Numbered from the stretch's first letter, positions 43,013 to 51,929 are shown. The stretch: 64,000 nucleotides of DNA from Rubripirellula amarantea (GCF_007859865.1 NZ_SJPI01000002.1:1136721-1200720); one strand, 5' to 3'. The notes: a model not told the origin generated them from the letters alone. Numbers and translations are program-made.

Positions 43013-43098
43013 ACTTCGCTTGCTGCCGGCGAAACGTCATGGCTCCATGTGTCACACGCAAACCGCGAAACGATTCCTTTCCCAAACGGAGAAACGAC
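43013..43098 (+). promoter_or_regulatory. Conserved leader, copy 9
   Basis: Ninth copy: ACTTCGCTTGCTG, then CATGGCTCCATGTGTCAC starting 61 bases before the ATG, then a GGAG site. Upstream, AAACATTC and GAATGTTT form a hairpin (about 42980-43008). Confidence 0.75.
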
Positions 43099-43338
43099 AT
43101 GAAGAACGACAACATTCAAACCCTCGCCCCGCGGCCGATCGAGCCGGCCGCGGCCTATGACAACGCTCACCAAATTTCACGCGACCTTTTGCAACACATC
43201 GAATTGCAACTCGATCGCATGTTGAAACCCGACAACAAAGCGCTGCGATGGACGCACGTCCGTGCTTTGAACTTGATCAACGCCCAGCTTTCCGAAGTCG
43301 CCGCCCTGGTCGACGAAACCAACAACGCTCGCAACTAA
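43099..43338 (+). CDS. Small protein of unknown function (block gene K)
   Basis: The 79-residue protein (AHQISRDLLQHIELQLDRML; WTHVRALNLINAQLSEVAAL) is helical. No family recognised. It shares one transcript with the next two genes (10- and 3-base gaps). Confidence 0.6.
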   Translation: MKNDNIQTLAPRPIEPAAAYDNAHQISRDLLQHIELQLDRMLKPDNKALRWTHVRALNLINAQLSEVAALVDETNNARN

Positions 43339-43348
43339 GGCGACTGCT

Positions 43349-43579
43349 ATGCCAACCATCCCCAAGGCGGGCGACCGCGTCCGCCTGGTTTCGATGACCG
43401 ACGACCCCGACCCGGTTCCCGCCGGCACCACCGGCACGGTCGTCGGCGTGTATCCACAACGAGGTTGGATGCAAGTCGATGTCGATTGGGACAGCGGCCG
43501 GTCATTGATGCTTTCCATTCCACCGGATGTTGTCGCCATGATCGACGACACGCCGACAACTCAACGCCACGGAGATTGA
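43349..43579 (+). CDS. DUF4314-like protein (block gene L)
   Basis: The 76-residue protein (GDRVRLVSMTDDPDPVPAG; TTGTVVGVYPQRGWMQVDVD; WDSGRSLMLSIPPDVVAM) matches the DUF4314 pattern, a small SH3-like protein common in phages and plasmids. Function unknown. Confidence 0.85.
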   Translation: MPTIPKAGDRVRLVSMTDDPDPVPAGTTGTVVGVYPQRGWMQVDVDWDSGRSLMLSIPPDVVAMIDDTPTTQRHGD

Positions 43580-43582
43580 TCC

Positions 43583-43903
43583 ATGTCCACAAGAGCCATC
43601 CTCGCCATCCGGTTGCCGGACGAAACCATCGTCGCAACTTACCTGCACTTCGACGGCTACCCTGACCACGTGATGCCGATTCTGACAACCGGCTACGTCG
43701 ATCCCGACGAAGCCATCGAATTGATCCAGGCCGGCGAGATTCGATCGCTTTTGCCTCGGCCGGCGTTGCCGGAGTATTTTGAGACCAGCCGGCAAACCAA
43801 CGAACTGAAATCCGCAGCGGAACTGCCGGCGTTGGCTCGATATTTGAACGCCGAGCATGTTTACCTGATGAACGAAAATGGTTGGACGCATCAGAAAGCT
43901 TGA
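43583..43903 (+). CDS. Small conserved phage protein (block gene M)
   Basis: The 106-residue protein (MSTRAILAIRLPDETIVATY; LHFDGYPDHVMPIL) begins with a pattern I recall from small phage proteins ('STR..I......G....iYvH.DGYp'). Function unknown. It converges on the methyltransferase gene with ten bases between the stops. Confidence 0.75.
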   Translation: MSTRAILAIRLPDETIVATYLHFDGYPDHVMPILTTGYVDPDEAIELIQAGEIRSLLPRPALPEYFETSRQTNELKSAAELPALARYLNAEHVYLMNENGWTHQKA

Positions 43904-43912
43904 CACCGTCGC

Positions 43913-45223
43913 TCATCGCATATTCTCCTCGCGAGCGCCGACCGGGATCGGCGACTCGCCGGTGCGTTCGAGTACGGCTTTCTTGCCGGTGAAGCGTTGG
44001 AAGCGATCGACGATCACGTCGCAGTACGGCGGATCGAGTTCCATCAAGAACGCCTTGCGCCCGATCTGTTCGGCTCCGATCAAGGTCGAGCCGCTACCGC
44101 CGAACAAATCGAGCACGTTGTCGCCCTTGCGTGACGAATACAGCATCGCCTTGACCGCCAGTTCGGCGGGCTTGCCGGTGAGATGTTCCAACTGTTGCGG
44201 CGGAATCTTTTTCACATGCCACAGATCGGTTGCGTTGTTCGGCCCGAAGTACTTGTGTCCGGCCCCTTCACGCCAACCGTAGAACGCCCACTCGTGAGCC
44301 CCCATGAAGTCCTTTCGCGTCATCACGGGATGCATCTTGTCCCAAATGATCGCTTGCGAAAAATACAGCCCGTTCGATGAAAGCACCGGCGGGTAGTTCG
44401 CAATGTTCGAGAACCCACCCCAGATGTAAAAGCACCGGCCGGGTTCCAGGACGCGAGCGATGTTGCCGAACCAGGCTTTCAACAGCCGGTCAAACTCATC
44501 GTCGGACACAAAGTCGTTTTCAAGTGGCCGATCCTTCGCCCGCATCTTCTTTGGGCCCTCTTTCGTCTTGCCCTTGCCGGCCTCGAACGAACTATTGCCG
44601 GCCGCGATCGCGTTTTTGCTTCGCGGTTCGACTTTCACGTTGTACGGCGGGTCGGTATTGCATAATTGAATCTTTGCGCCGGCCAAAAGTTTGTCGAGGT
44701 CTTCGACGCTGGTCGAATCGCCGCACATCAATCGGTGGTCACCGAGGATCCAAATGTCGCCGCGCTGCGTGATCGCTTCGTCGGGCGGTTCGGGAACGTC
44801 GTCGGGATCGGTCAATCCCTGACCGACGCCGGGGTCGAGCAACTTCGCCAGTTCGTCGGAATCAAACCCGAGCAACTCACAGTCGAAACCGCTGTCTTGC
44901 AACGCACCGATCTCAAGCGGCAGCAATTCAAAATCCCACTCCGCGTTTTCGCCGGTGCGGTTGTCGGCAATCCGGTACGCACGAACCGCCTCGGGTTCCA
45001 TGTCAATCGCGACGTGAACCGGGACTTCGGTTAGGTTCAAAACCTTGGCAGCTTTGAATCGCGTGTGGCCGACGATGATGACGCCGGCCGTGTCGACAAC
45101 GATCGGTTGGCGAAAACCGAACTCGTTGATGCTTTGCACGACGTCGGCGACCGCGTCGTCGTTGATGCGAGGATTGTTTTCGTAAGGCTTGATCCGATCA
45201 AGCGTCCACATTTCGACCTGCAT
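43913..45223 (-). CDS. ParB-N domain DNA methyltransferase
   Basis: The 436-residue protein starts with a ParB/Srx-like domain (about 1-95: KPYENNPRINDDAVADVVQS; VGHTRFKAAKVLNL) and continues with an amino-methyltransferase of the N4/N6 type. DPPY (about 191-194) precedes DLFGGSGST (near 385), the beta-class motif order. Such ParB-fused enzymes occur in many phages and may act without a restriction partner, to protect phage DNA. ATG at 45223 has AAGGA eight bases upstream and is preferred over the ATG at 45241. Confidence 0.9.
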   Translation of the reverse strand: MQVEMWTLDRIKPYENNPRINDDAVADVVQSINEFGFRQPIVVDTAGVIIVGHTRFKAAKVLNLTEVPVHVAIDMEPEAVRAYRIADNRTGENAEWDFELLPLEIGALQDSGFDCELLGFDSDELAKLLDPGVGQGLTDPDDVPEPPDEAITQRGDIWILGDHRLMCGDSTSVEDLDKLLAGAKIQLCNTDPPYNVKVEPRSKNAIAAGNSSFEAGKGKTKEGPKKMRAKDRPLENDFVSDDEFDRLLKAWFGNIARVLEPGRCFYIWGGFSNIANYPPVLSSNGLYFSQAIIWDKMHPVMTRKDFMGAHEWAFYGWREGAGHKYFGPNNATDLWHVKKIPPQQLEHLTGKPAELAVKAMLYSSRKGDNVLDLFGGSGSTLIGAEQIGRKAFLMELDPPYCDVIVDRFQRFTGKKAVLERTGESPIPVGAREENMR

Positions 45224-45337
45224 GGCAGAGTCCTTTTCCAAAGGGGAAGAAACGGAAAAGGGTCGGTCGCTGGGTGGTTGGTTAGATGTTTGGGTGGTTG
45301 GCTTCGTTGAATCGGTCGTGATTTTGACGGGATGTAA
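45224..45337. other. Spacer upstream of the methyltransferase gene
   Basis: This short gap contains GGTTGGTTAG- and GGGTGGTTGG-like repeats (45270-45305). It probably holds the methyltransferase promoter, or the 3' end of the cargo sigma gene transcript. Confidence 0.3.
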
Positions 45338-46585
45338 TTACGGACGAATGCGGTCGAACCTCCGCTGAATTAACTTGCCGATTGCGGCCGTTGGAGCGGT
45401 TGCGATCGCGGTTTCATAAAACCCGATCGCAATCTGCGGCTGTCCGCATCTGAAATGCAAGTCAGCGGATACCGCGGACCACATGTATGATCCGGCTAGC
45501 CAACTCGGTGGTCGAAACCGGTTTAGAAACTCGAGTCCCAACGCGGGGCCGTCGTTCTCCGCGATCGCGAGTGCGTGATTCAAACGATGAACGGGAACAT
45601 CAACGAAGCTCGCAAGTACCGAATAGTTTTTGACGATATGATCCCAACGAGTCTCCGCAAACGAAGGTGACAAACAGTGGGCGGCAGCAATCCCGGCTTC
45701 ACAGTGATAACGACTGAAATGTTCGCCGGCGGATGACTTCTCGAGCCAAAGCATTCCCTGCGAAATCAACTTTCGGTCCCACTTGGTTCGATCTTGTTCC
45801 TCAAGCAAAAGCAAACCGCCGGTGTGATCCTGACGGCCATTCAGACGAGCGGCATTGAACAGCATCAGAGCAATCAAAGCCGACGTCTCAGGGTGGTCGC
45901 CGTCGCGGTGGCTCGCGAGAACCAATGCGAGCCGAATTGCCTCGTTGCATAGTTCGATCCGAATCGAACTTTCGGCATCGACCGATAGGTATCCTTCGGT
46001 GAATAGCAGATAGATTACTCGCTGGACCGAGGGCATTCGGATCGTGAATTCGTCGGTCGTCAAGTCAACGTCTGCGAGTCTTGTTTGACGCAGACTCGTT
46101 TTCGCTCGCGAGATTCTCTTGTAGATGCTTTCTTCATTGGCAAATAATCGGACCGCAATCTCCTTCACGCTGAAACCACAAAGGGTCTTGAGCGTGAAGG
46201 CCAGACGAGACTCCTCAGGCACGACGTCGTCGCAACATAAAAACAGCATGCGAAGCAGACACCTATTGTGTTCGTCATCGTCGGTGCTGCCACCCGAATG
46301 ATTGGCGTCGATTGTCTTCGCGTAATCTTCTGCCAGTAGTTGTCGTCGTCGATTCGTCTTCCGCAGATCGCCGAGCAACTGATTTCGGGCGACTCGATAA
46401 AGCCAGGCCGATGGGTTGTCGGGAGAGCCGTGGAGCGGCCATTGTTCCACTGCTGTAAGCATCGCAGCTTGAACCGCGTCCTCGACATCCACGAGATGCC
46501 GGATGCCAAGGTCGCAGGTGAGAATCGCAACGAGTCTTGCGTGTTCGTGCCGGAAAGAATCTTCGCCGAGCGGTGTCGATGTCAT
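45338..46585 (-). CDS. ECF-type RNA polymerase sigma factor (DUF6596-like)
   Basis: The 415-residue protein has sigma region 2 (LVDVEDAVQAAMLTAVEQWP; PSAWLYRVARNQLLGDLRKT) and region 4 (FSVKEIAVRLFANEESIYKR). A long helical C-terminal domain follows, with LLFTEGYLSVDAESSIR and ALIALMLFNAARLNGRQD, as in the SigF/DUF6596 group of ECF factors. The start overlaps the YCII gene stop by four bases. This pairing is common in bacterial chromosomes, so it looks like host-type cargo inside the prophage. Confidence 0.85.
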   Translation of the reverse strand: MTSTPLGEDSFRHEHARLVAILTCDLGIRHLVDVEDAVQAAMLTAVEQWPLHGSPDNPSAWLYRVARNQLLGDLRKTNRRRQLLAEDYAKTIDANHSGGSTDDDEHNRCLLRMLFLCCDDVVPEESRLAFTLKTLCGFSVKEIAVRLFANEESIYKRISRAKTSLRQTRLADVDLTTDEFTIRMPSVQRVIYLLFTEGYLSVDAESSIRIELCNEAIRLALVLASHRDGDHPETSALIALMLFNAARLNGRQDHTGGLLLLEEQDRTKWDRKLISQGMLWLEKSSAGEHFSRYHCEAGIAAAHCLSPSFAETRWDHIVKNYSVLASFVDVPVHRLNHALAIAENDGPALGLEFLNRFRPPSWLAGSYMWSAVSADLHFRCGQPQIAIGFYETAIATAPTAAIGKLIQRRFDRIRP

Positions 46586-46926
46586 CCCTGATGGATCTCT
46601 CGAACCTCCACGCTGGAACCGGGCATCATGGTTCCCGGACTTTCCTGAGCAACCTGCATTGCTTCGGCGAGCGACTCTGCTTCAACGATCATGAAGCCAC
46701 CCGCAATTTCTTTGACTTCGACGAACGGGCCATCGGTTTTGCCTTCGGCGGTGACCACGGCTCCCGTCCCAAGCTTGCCTCCCATGTCGATGATGTTTTT
46801 TTCAAACTTTTCTCGCCATTGGTTGAAGGCTGCGTACATCTGCTCCATTTCAGACGGTGATGGGCTCGTTTGGGATTCGCCGGCTGGGGCACTCCGCTGA
46901 ATGCATAGGTAAAGTTTCTTGGTCAT
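46582..46926 (-). CDS. YCII/DGPF-domain protein
   Basis: The 114-residue protein (KLYLCIQRSAPAG; GGKLGTGAVVTAEGKTDGPF; KEIAGGFMIVEAESLAEAMQ) is a YCII-related protein with the TDGPF signature. Such proteins often precede ECF sigma genes of the neighbour's type, as here. Function unknown; an accessory to the sigma factor is commonly suggested. Confidence 0.9.
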   Translation of the reverse strand: MTKKLYLCIQRSAPAGESQTSPSPSEMEQMYAAFNQWREKFEKNIIDMGGKLGTGAVVTAEGKTDGPFVEVKEIAGGFMIVEAESLAEAMQVAQESPGTMMPGSSVEVREIHQG

Positions 46927-47397
46927 TTTTTGTCCTCGTGGAAAAGGGATGGGTGGAAAGAGTTCCCATTTCGGTCATGACGCGCAACTCGCGTCAGTCT
47001 GGACACTCCGATCAACATTTTTGCAGAAAAGTTACGTCGACGCCTCCCGGCACCGTTCGGACAAGCGAAACAAACTGTGTCTAATACCGCCGCTGTTCCC
47101 GCGGCCCTGACCAGCGATGCGTTCCGCCGGGAGTACCTAATCGTTGCCGGCGGCCGAGTGCAGGCGGTTGTGGCTGGACTTCTTTCATCTTTCACCCCCG
47201 TCTCGCCCCGACCCGCTCAGAGACCAAAAATGACGTGAGTGGGGGTAAAGGGGTGAATGAGTGAAAGAAGAAGAATATCTCTCTCTTTTACTACGTTTAG
47301 CCCTCAACCTCTTTCTCCCTTGTTTCCCCTTCGTTCAATCTCTTTCACGCACCGACCATCACAATTCACCCAACCTCTTTCCCCAAGGTGAATCGTT
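46927..47397. other. Non-coding region between YCII and primase-polymerase genes
   Basis: About 470 bases carry no convincing gene. Repeated TTTCACC/GGTGAA segments occur near 47190, 47245, 47343 and 47363, and there is a palindrome GGTGAATCGTTTCACC at 47387-47402. A pyrimidine-rich run (TCTCTCTTTTACTAC and beyond) lies near 47275-47340. The cluster could be an origin with iteron-like sites, an operator array, or a terminator. None is proven. Confidence 0.4.
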
Positions 47398-49671
47398 TCA
47401 CCCCTTCGGTTCGTGGCTCTCGGGGTTGAGCAATTGGTACTCACGGCTTGGCCGACCAGGCGTGACGGAGGTTACCGTCGACACATCGCCACTCTGTTCG
47501 AGCGTGATGATCAACTCACGAAACGTGCGTGCGTCCATCTTCATCCGCTTGAGCAACACGCTGTGGGCGATCCGGTGTTCGGGTGCCTGACGCAGCTTGG
47601 TGATCAAACGCAAACAGTCCGCATGGAATGGGTTCTCGGCCACGTGTGACGATGCCATGAACAACATCCGGCGCGTCAGATGGTTCACGATGTCGATCGC
47701 CCAACGAGCAGCTTCGGCGTTGATGACGGGATCACGGCAATTGGCACTGATCGCATAGAGCAACGCCAGTTTGCGGGTCTGTTCGTTGACTCGCCCCCAC
47801 ACCGTCGTCCCCACTGAATCACTCTTCGATTCGGCTTTATCGTATTCCACCTCGGCGGCGTAGCGAGCATCCACGAGGAGTCGCCTGGCGTCTTCGGTGT
47901 GTGGCACGACCGCCGGCCGCGGATGCCACGGACCGAGGTTGCCGCCGCCGGGTTCGTATTTGGCCCACCATCTCGCCGTCACCATGATGCGATCGGGCAC
48001 GTCGGCGATTTTCGGCTCTTGCCCTCGGCCACGTTGCCCACATTCCAAAATCATCATGCGGGCGAAGAATCCGTTGGTCAGCATCCGCTCCGAGAGAGCC
48101 TCGTAGTAGTGGTTCGGGATCGCCGTGCCAAAGATCACCAGCGAGGGTTGGTCGATGGCACCCGGCGACTCCTTGCCGGCTTTTCGACGCATCGGGTAAA
48201 CGCTGTTCGCCGACGAATACATCGTCAACAGCGTCGACAGGATGTTTTCGTGCCGGCCATCGGATGATTTGTTCATCGACTGCAACATTCCGTCGATCTC
48301 ATCGGTTTGAAACAGCATCGACGGAGTCAGATGCAGCGCGTCCTGGATCCCTTCGCCCGATGCAAACCGTTCGCCAATGCAATCGGACAGACCGACTTGG
48401 TGCAGAATCCGTGTGTTGAGTTTGCGAGGCCAATCTTTGCCGGCGGCCGAATGAGCCAAGCCGAGCAAATAGAGATTGGTTCGGTTATCGCCAGGATCAC
48501 GAACACGCCGGCCCGCCAGCATCGCTTGCAGAGCCAACGCTCCGCAGAACGCGAGCGTGGGGTTCGGGTACGGTGCGGTGTCGAGACAATGCTCCATCAA
48601 CTCGGCGACAAAGCCGGGCACATGCAACATCGAGTCCGGCAACGTGCCTGGGTCGTCGATGTTTGGCGGTTCGGATGGAGGCGGCGTACCGGACGCGGAC
48701 GAAACCTTGAATTGCGAAAGGTCCACGTCCGATGACGCGGGTTTCCCATATCCCTCGTCGGCTAACGCTCGGGTCGCCGACGCGAAGTCGCCGTTGTGTT
48801 CCAGCAATGCATAAACCGCAAACGGTGCGTAGGCTCGATTGGGATCGAAAGGATTGGCGTTGGAACTGAAAATGAAGAATGCGCCGTCTTTCAACGTCGC
48901 ACTGCAGCCTTCGGTCTTGCCCGGCCGGCACCATTGTTGGTTGTCGCCGTCGCGGAGCAAACGCCATCCGTGACGGACGAGGATCGCGGCAACATCACCG
49001 CGGTCGTTGAAGTCATCCCCTGGTTGCGTGCCGTCGCTGAATTTCGTTTGGGACGATGATGCGTCGATGTGGTTGGGTGCTTCGTTCAATGAGCGAGCGG
49101 CTTCGATGAGCAACTCTCGATCGGCAACGCTGATTGTTGGAAGGGTCGCGAGATCGCCACAGATGACGCGGTAACCCGGTGACGGATCGCACATGATCAA
49201 CCCGCCTTCACCACGGGTTTCAATCAGTACGTCTTTGCCTGGTTCATCGGGATTCGTCGTGCGAGCCAACACGGTGCTGCCCGGACCAGGCTTCTCGACC
49301 CGATACGCAACGTGCCGGCCGCCTGATTGGGTTTGCTGAACGACCAAGCGATCCAATAACGCCGCGTCTTGGCTGCTCACCAAGGAACACCAAGCGTCAA
49401 ACGCACGTCCGCGTTGATCGAAGTCGATCACCTCGAGGTTGCCAGACGTCTCGCCCGTCAATACGCAGATGGCGCTCGCGTGGCTGAACCATGTTTGATG
49501 TTGATGGTCGGTGGGTGGCGATGTGCGGTACGGTTTGAACCGCGACAAGGTCGGCCGCTTGCTTGTTGGGCACGCCGGAAGCACTCGCAGGCCGGCGGCG
49601 ACGTATCGCATGCCGGCATCGAGGAAGGATTCGGTGGATTGCATATTGATCGACGAGCCAGGCCGCCTCAT
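47398..49671 (-). CDS. Primase-polymerase/DUF3987-like replication protein
   Basis: The 757-residue protein begins with an AEP primase-polymerase domain: YVAAGLRVLPACPTSKRPTL, then VLTGETSGNLEVIDFDQRGR, with Asp residues in VIDFD as candidate catalytic metal ligands, and TRGEGGLIMCDPSPGYRVIC. The rest (about 380-757) is a DUF3987-like domain (GLAHSAAGKDWPRKLNT; IDGMLQSMNKSS; ARMMILECGQRG), which looks helicase-like but lacks a clean Walker pattern. It ends in a small winged region. ATG at 49671 overlaps the upstream stop (ATGA). It probably primes and drives phage replication. Confidence 0.8.
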   Translation of the reverse strand: MRRPGSSINMQSTESFLDAGMRYVAAGLRVLPACPTSKRPTLSRFKPYRTSPPTDHQHQTWFSHASAICVLTGETSGNLEVIDFDQRGRAFDAWCSLVSSQDAALLDRLVVQQTQSGGRHVAYRVEKPGPGSTVLARTTNPDEPGKDVLIETRGEGGLIMCDPSPGYRVICGDLATLPTISVADRELLIEAARSLNEAPNHIDASSSQTKFSDGTQPGDDFNDRGDVAAILVRHGWRLLRDGDNQQWCRPGKTEGCSATLKDGAFFIFSSNANPFDPNRAYAPFAVYALLEHNGDFASATRALADEGYGKPASSDVDLSQFKVSSASGTPPPSEPPNIDDPGTLPDSMLHVPGFVAELMEHCLDTAPYPNPTLAFCGALALQAMLAGRRVRDPGDNRTNLYLLGLAHSAAGKDWPRKLNTRILHQVGLSDCIGERFASGEGIQDALHLTPSMLFQTDEIDGMLQSMNKSSDGRHENILSTLLTMYSSANSVYPMRRKAGKESPGAIDQPSLVIFGTAIPNHYYEALSERMLTNGFFARMMILECGQRGRGQEPKIADVPDRIMVTARWWAKYEPGGGNLGPWHPRPAVVPHTEDARRLLVDARYAAEVEYDKAESKSDSVGTTVWGRVNEQTRKLALLYAISANCRDPVINAEAARWAIDIVNHLTRRMLFMASSHVAENPFHADCLRLITKLRQAPEHRIAHSVLLKRMKMDARTFRELIITLEQSGDVSTVTSVTPGRPSREYQLLNPESHEPKG

Positions 49672-49994
49672 AGCTCCATCAATTCGTTGAGTAGTTTCAT
49701 CAAGGCAGCCGACCCGCCACGATCCGGATGAGCCTGCAAGCTGGCGCGGCGATACCACCGTTTGATCTTTTCGCGGGAGACACCATCGGTATCTGACGCA
49801 GAGTGACTTTCCTGCTGCCAGGGCGGAGACTTGGGTTGAGGCTCGGGATCACACGCGTCGCCAAATCGGTCTGCCAAAACTCGCCGGCACGCATCTTTCA
49901 ACGATTCGGTTGCGTTGGAATCTTCCACCACAAACGCGAGATAGCCCGACGGCACCTCCGAGAGCAGGCATCCTCGATGTTTCCCCCACGGCAT
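49668..49994 (-). CDS. DUF3820 and J-domain fusion protein
   Basis: The protein (108 residues from this ATG) begins MPWGKHRGCLLSEVPSGYLA, the DUF3820 pattern, and ends with a truncated J-domain (REKIKRWYRRASLQAHPDRG) that has the HPD motif of DnaJ proteins. A TTG at 50003 overlapping the helicase stop has a better-spaced GAGG and is an alternative start that adds three residues. The J-domain suggests recruitment of host Hsp70 to the replication complex, but this is inference. Confidence 0.75.
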   Translation of the reverse strand: MPWGKHRGCLLSEVPSGYLAFVVEDSNATESLKDACRRVLADRFGDACDPEPQPKSPPWQQESHSASDTDGVSREKIKRWYRRASLQAHPDRGGSAALMKLLNELMEL

Positions 49995-49999
49995 GGCGA

Positions 50000-51661
50000 T
50001 CAAAACGGTGCCTCTTCCAATGATGAGTTCGGGATCTCGGCCAATTTCTGTTTGATGATGCGGTCGTACCGTTGGCCCGAAACGCTGCGAACGGTCACGC
50101 TGTTGGTCATTGCGAGCAATCCTGCGACCGCGATATCGAGAGCCTCCTCGACTTCGGTTGGACATGGATCAAGGCAGCGTTCACTCCACCACGCTTCCGC
50201 CTTGCGACGCGCGTAGCCTGAATGTTCGATGCAGATGAACTCGCTTTGCCAATGATCCAGCCCGATCATGTAGTCGACCCGCAAACATCGCGGTGCGTCT
50301 TCATCGGCGTCGCGTTTTCGATGGATTCGATAGATGATGTCTTGGACGTCGTAGTCGGTGTCGGTTACCTCGCCGGACAACACGCCGGCTTCACTTGCCT
50401 GTGCTTCATGGGGTTCGCGTTCTGGTGGTGGGAACGGATGACCGCACTGGGGACAGTCGGCGTACCCACACGCGACCAAGGCGTGGCACTTTTCGCACTC
50501 TTTGGCCGGCGGCCCCTGATCGGGACGTTTGGACTTGTCCTTGGGTTTGATTTGGTCGATCGGTCCATGGCGTTCGATATTGCCGCCGAAGTCCAGGACG
50601 AGACAGTTCTGTTTGTCGGGGTGCAAACGAAAGCCGCGGCCGACGCATTGATAGAGCAATCCCGGCGACATCGTTGGACGCAGCATCACGACGCAGTCGA
50701 CTCGGGGTGCATCGAAACCGGTGGTCAAAACGTTGACGTTGCAAAGAAAACGCAGCGGTTCGGTTTCGAGCAATGATGTTGGTGCGTCGCCACGGAAGCG
50801 AGCCAGTAACTCGTCGCGTTCGTCGGCCGGTGTTTCGCCGGTGACGAAACCACATTCGATGCCGTGTTTGACTCGCAACGTCTCGACAACTTTCCGCCCG
50901 TGTGCCACCGACGACGCGAATATCAACACAGCCCGGCGGTCGGCTGTCAGTTCCACCATCTCGGCACACGCGGCCGACACGAGGGCATCGTCGCCGACCA
51001 ACCGCTCAACTTCGTCGGACACGAACTCGCCGCCGCGAAGGTGAACACCAGAGAAGTCGGCTCGGTTGACACCGGCTTTGGAAACCAGCGGGCTGAGGTA
51101 GCCGTCGCGGATCAGTTCCTTGATACCGATCTCGTAACAGACGCTGTTCAAGAAATGGTCCGGCGAACAGATCATTCCTGAATCGAGACGGAACGGCGTC
51201 GCGGTCAGACCGATCACTCGAACGTTCGGATTGATGACTTTGCAATCGGCCAAGAACTGCCGATACATGCCATCACCCTTTTTCGATATCAGATGGGCTT
51301 CGTCAACGACGATCAGATCGAACGGTTCAATGTCGCACGCACGCTTGTAGATGCTCTGGATGCCGGCGACCAAGACAGGTGTGTTCGTGTCTCGTTTCTT
51401 CAGACCCGCCGAATACAACCCGACCTTGATGTCTGGGCACAACCGGCGAACCTTATCGGCGTTTTGTTCCAATAGTTCTTTCACATGCGCCAAGATCAGC
51501 ACACGACCGCTCCATTGACCAACGGCATCGGATGCAATCTTCGCAAGCACAAGTGACTTGCCAGCACCGGTTGGCAGTACGGCGACCGGATTGTCGTCGC
51601 GATTGCGAAGGTGGTCGTAGACCGCATCCACGGCGGATTGCTGGTAGTTTCGGAGCTTCAC
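50000..51661 (-). CDS. DEAD/DEAH superfamily 2 helicase
   Basis: The 553-residue protein has the type III restriction/SSL2-like helicase pattern: motif I (LPTGAGKS, about 30-37), DEAH in IVVDEAHLI, motif III (LTATPFR), a C-terminal helicase domain with VLTTGFDAPRVD and QCVGRGFR, and a later zinc-ribbon-like CEKCHAL/CPQCGHPF segment. Phages use such enzymes in replication fork opening or recombination. It is not next to a methylase subunit that would make it a restriction enzyme. Confidence 0.9.
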   Translation of the reverse strand: MKLRNYQQSAVDAVYDHLRNRDDNPVAVLPTGAGKSLVLAKIASDAVGQWSGRVLILAHVKELLEQNADKVRRLCPDIKVGLYSAGLKKRDTNTPVLVAGIQSIYKRACDIEPFDLIVVDEAHLISKKGDGMYRQFLADCKVINPNVRVIGLTATPFRLDSGMICSPDHFLNSVCYEIGIKELIRDGYLSPLVSKAGVNRADFSGVHLRGGEFVSDEVERLVGDDALVSAACAEMVELTADRRAVLIFASSVAHGRKVVETLRVKHGIECGFVTGETPADERDELLARFRGDAPTSLLETEPLRFLCNVNVLTTGFDAPRVDCVVMLRPTMSPGLLYQCVGRGFRLHPDKQNCLVLDFGGNIERHGPIDQIKPKDKSKRPDQGPPAKECEKCHALVACGYADCPQCGHPFPPPEREPHEAQASEAGVLSGEVTDTDYDVQDIIYRIHRKRDADEDAPRCLRVDYMIGLDHWQSEFICIEHSGYARRKAEAWWSERCLDPCPTEVEEALDIAVAGLLAMTNSVTVRSVSGQRYDRIIKQKLAEIPNSSLEEAPF

Positions 51662-51707
51662 GTGGATGGTTCGATTGAGTAAGGTGAAAGCAACACAAAA
51701 GCAGAAA

Positions 51708-51929
51708 ATGATGACCCATCAAGAAATCATGACGAGGATCGAGTCGCTTCCCAAAGACGTCCAGTTCGCACTGGCGAACTCCGTGCTTGATCGTCTCGCG
51801 AGCGAAGGACCTCCGCCAATCTCCGAAGAGTTAAAGGCTGTATTCATGCAACGTGAAGAAGCTTTCTTTGCTAATCCAGATCGCGGCGAACCTTGGGAAG
51901 ATGTCAAAGCCGAGTTGTTTGGCAGATGA
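51708..51929 (+). CDS. Antitoxin-like protein of a broken addiction module
   Basis: The 73-residue protein (MTHQEIMTRIESLPKDVQFA; EEAFFANPDRGEPWEDVKAE) fits the addiction-module antitoxin family, where an N-terminal helix and an acidic 'W..vk.el' tail pair with a ParE-like toxin. ATG codons at 51708 and 51711 are both usable. It is plus-strand within minus-strand replication genes. Its partner downstream is degraded, so it may be an orphan antitoxin. Confidence 0.7.
   Translation: MMTHQEIMTRIESLPKDVQFALANSVLDRLASEGPPPISEELKAVFMQREEAFFANPDRGEPWEDVKAELFGR

Noticed and set aside
37877-43060. A short leader peptide MAHVC... encoded in the conserved leader
   Set aside because: Several copies can encode MA(H/P)VC(H/Q)R, but copies 4 and 9 break the frame, copy 7 stops after five codons, and no ribosome site precedes the ATG. 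Conservation follows the DNA palindrome better than the peptide.
37851-43098. CRISPR array
   Set aside because: Leader copies are hundreds of bases apart, each upstream of a gene, with no uniform spacers.
37891-43173. Several long minus-strand frames (up to 561 residues) across the small-gene block
   Set aside because: They run across many separate plus-strand genes, leaders and terminators, with no motif or ribosome site. The block genes have consistent starts and leaders.
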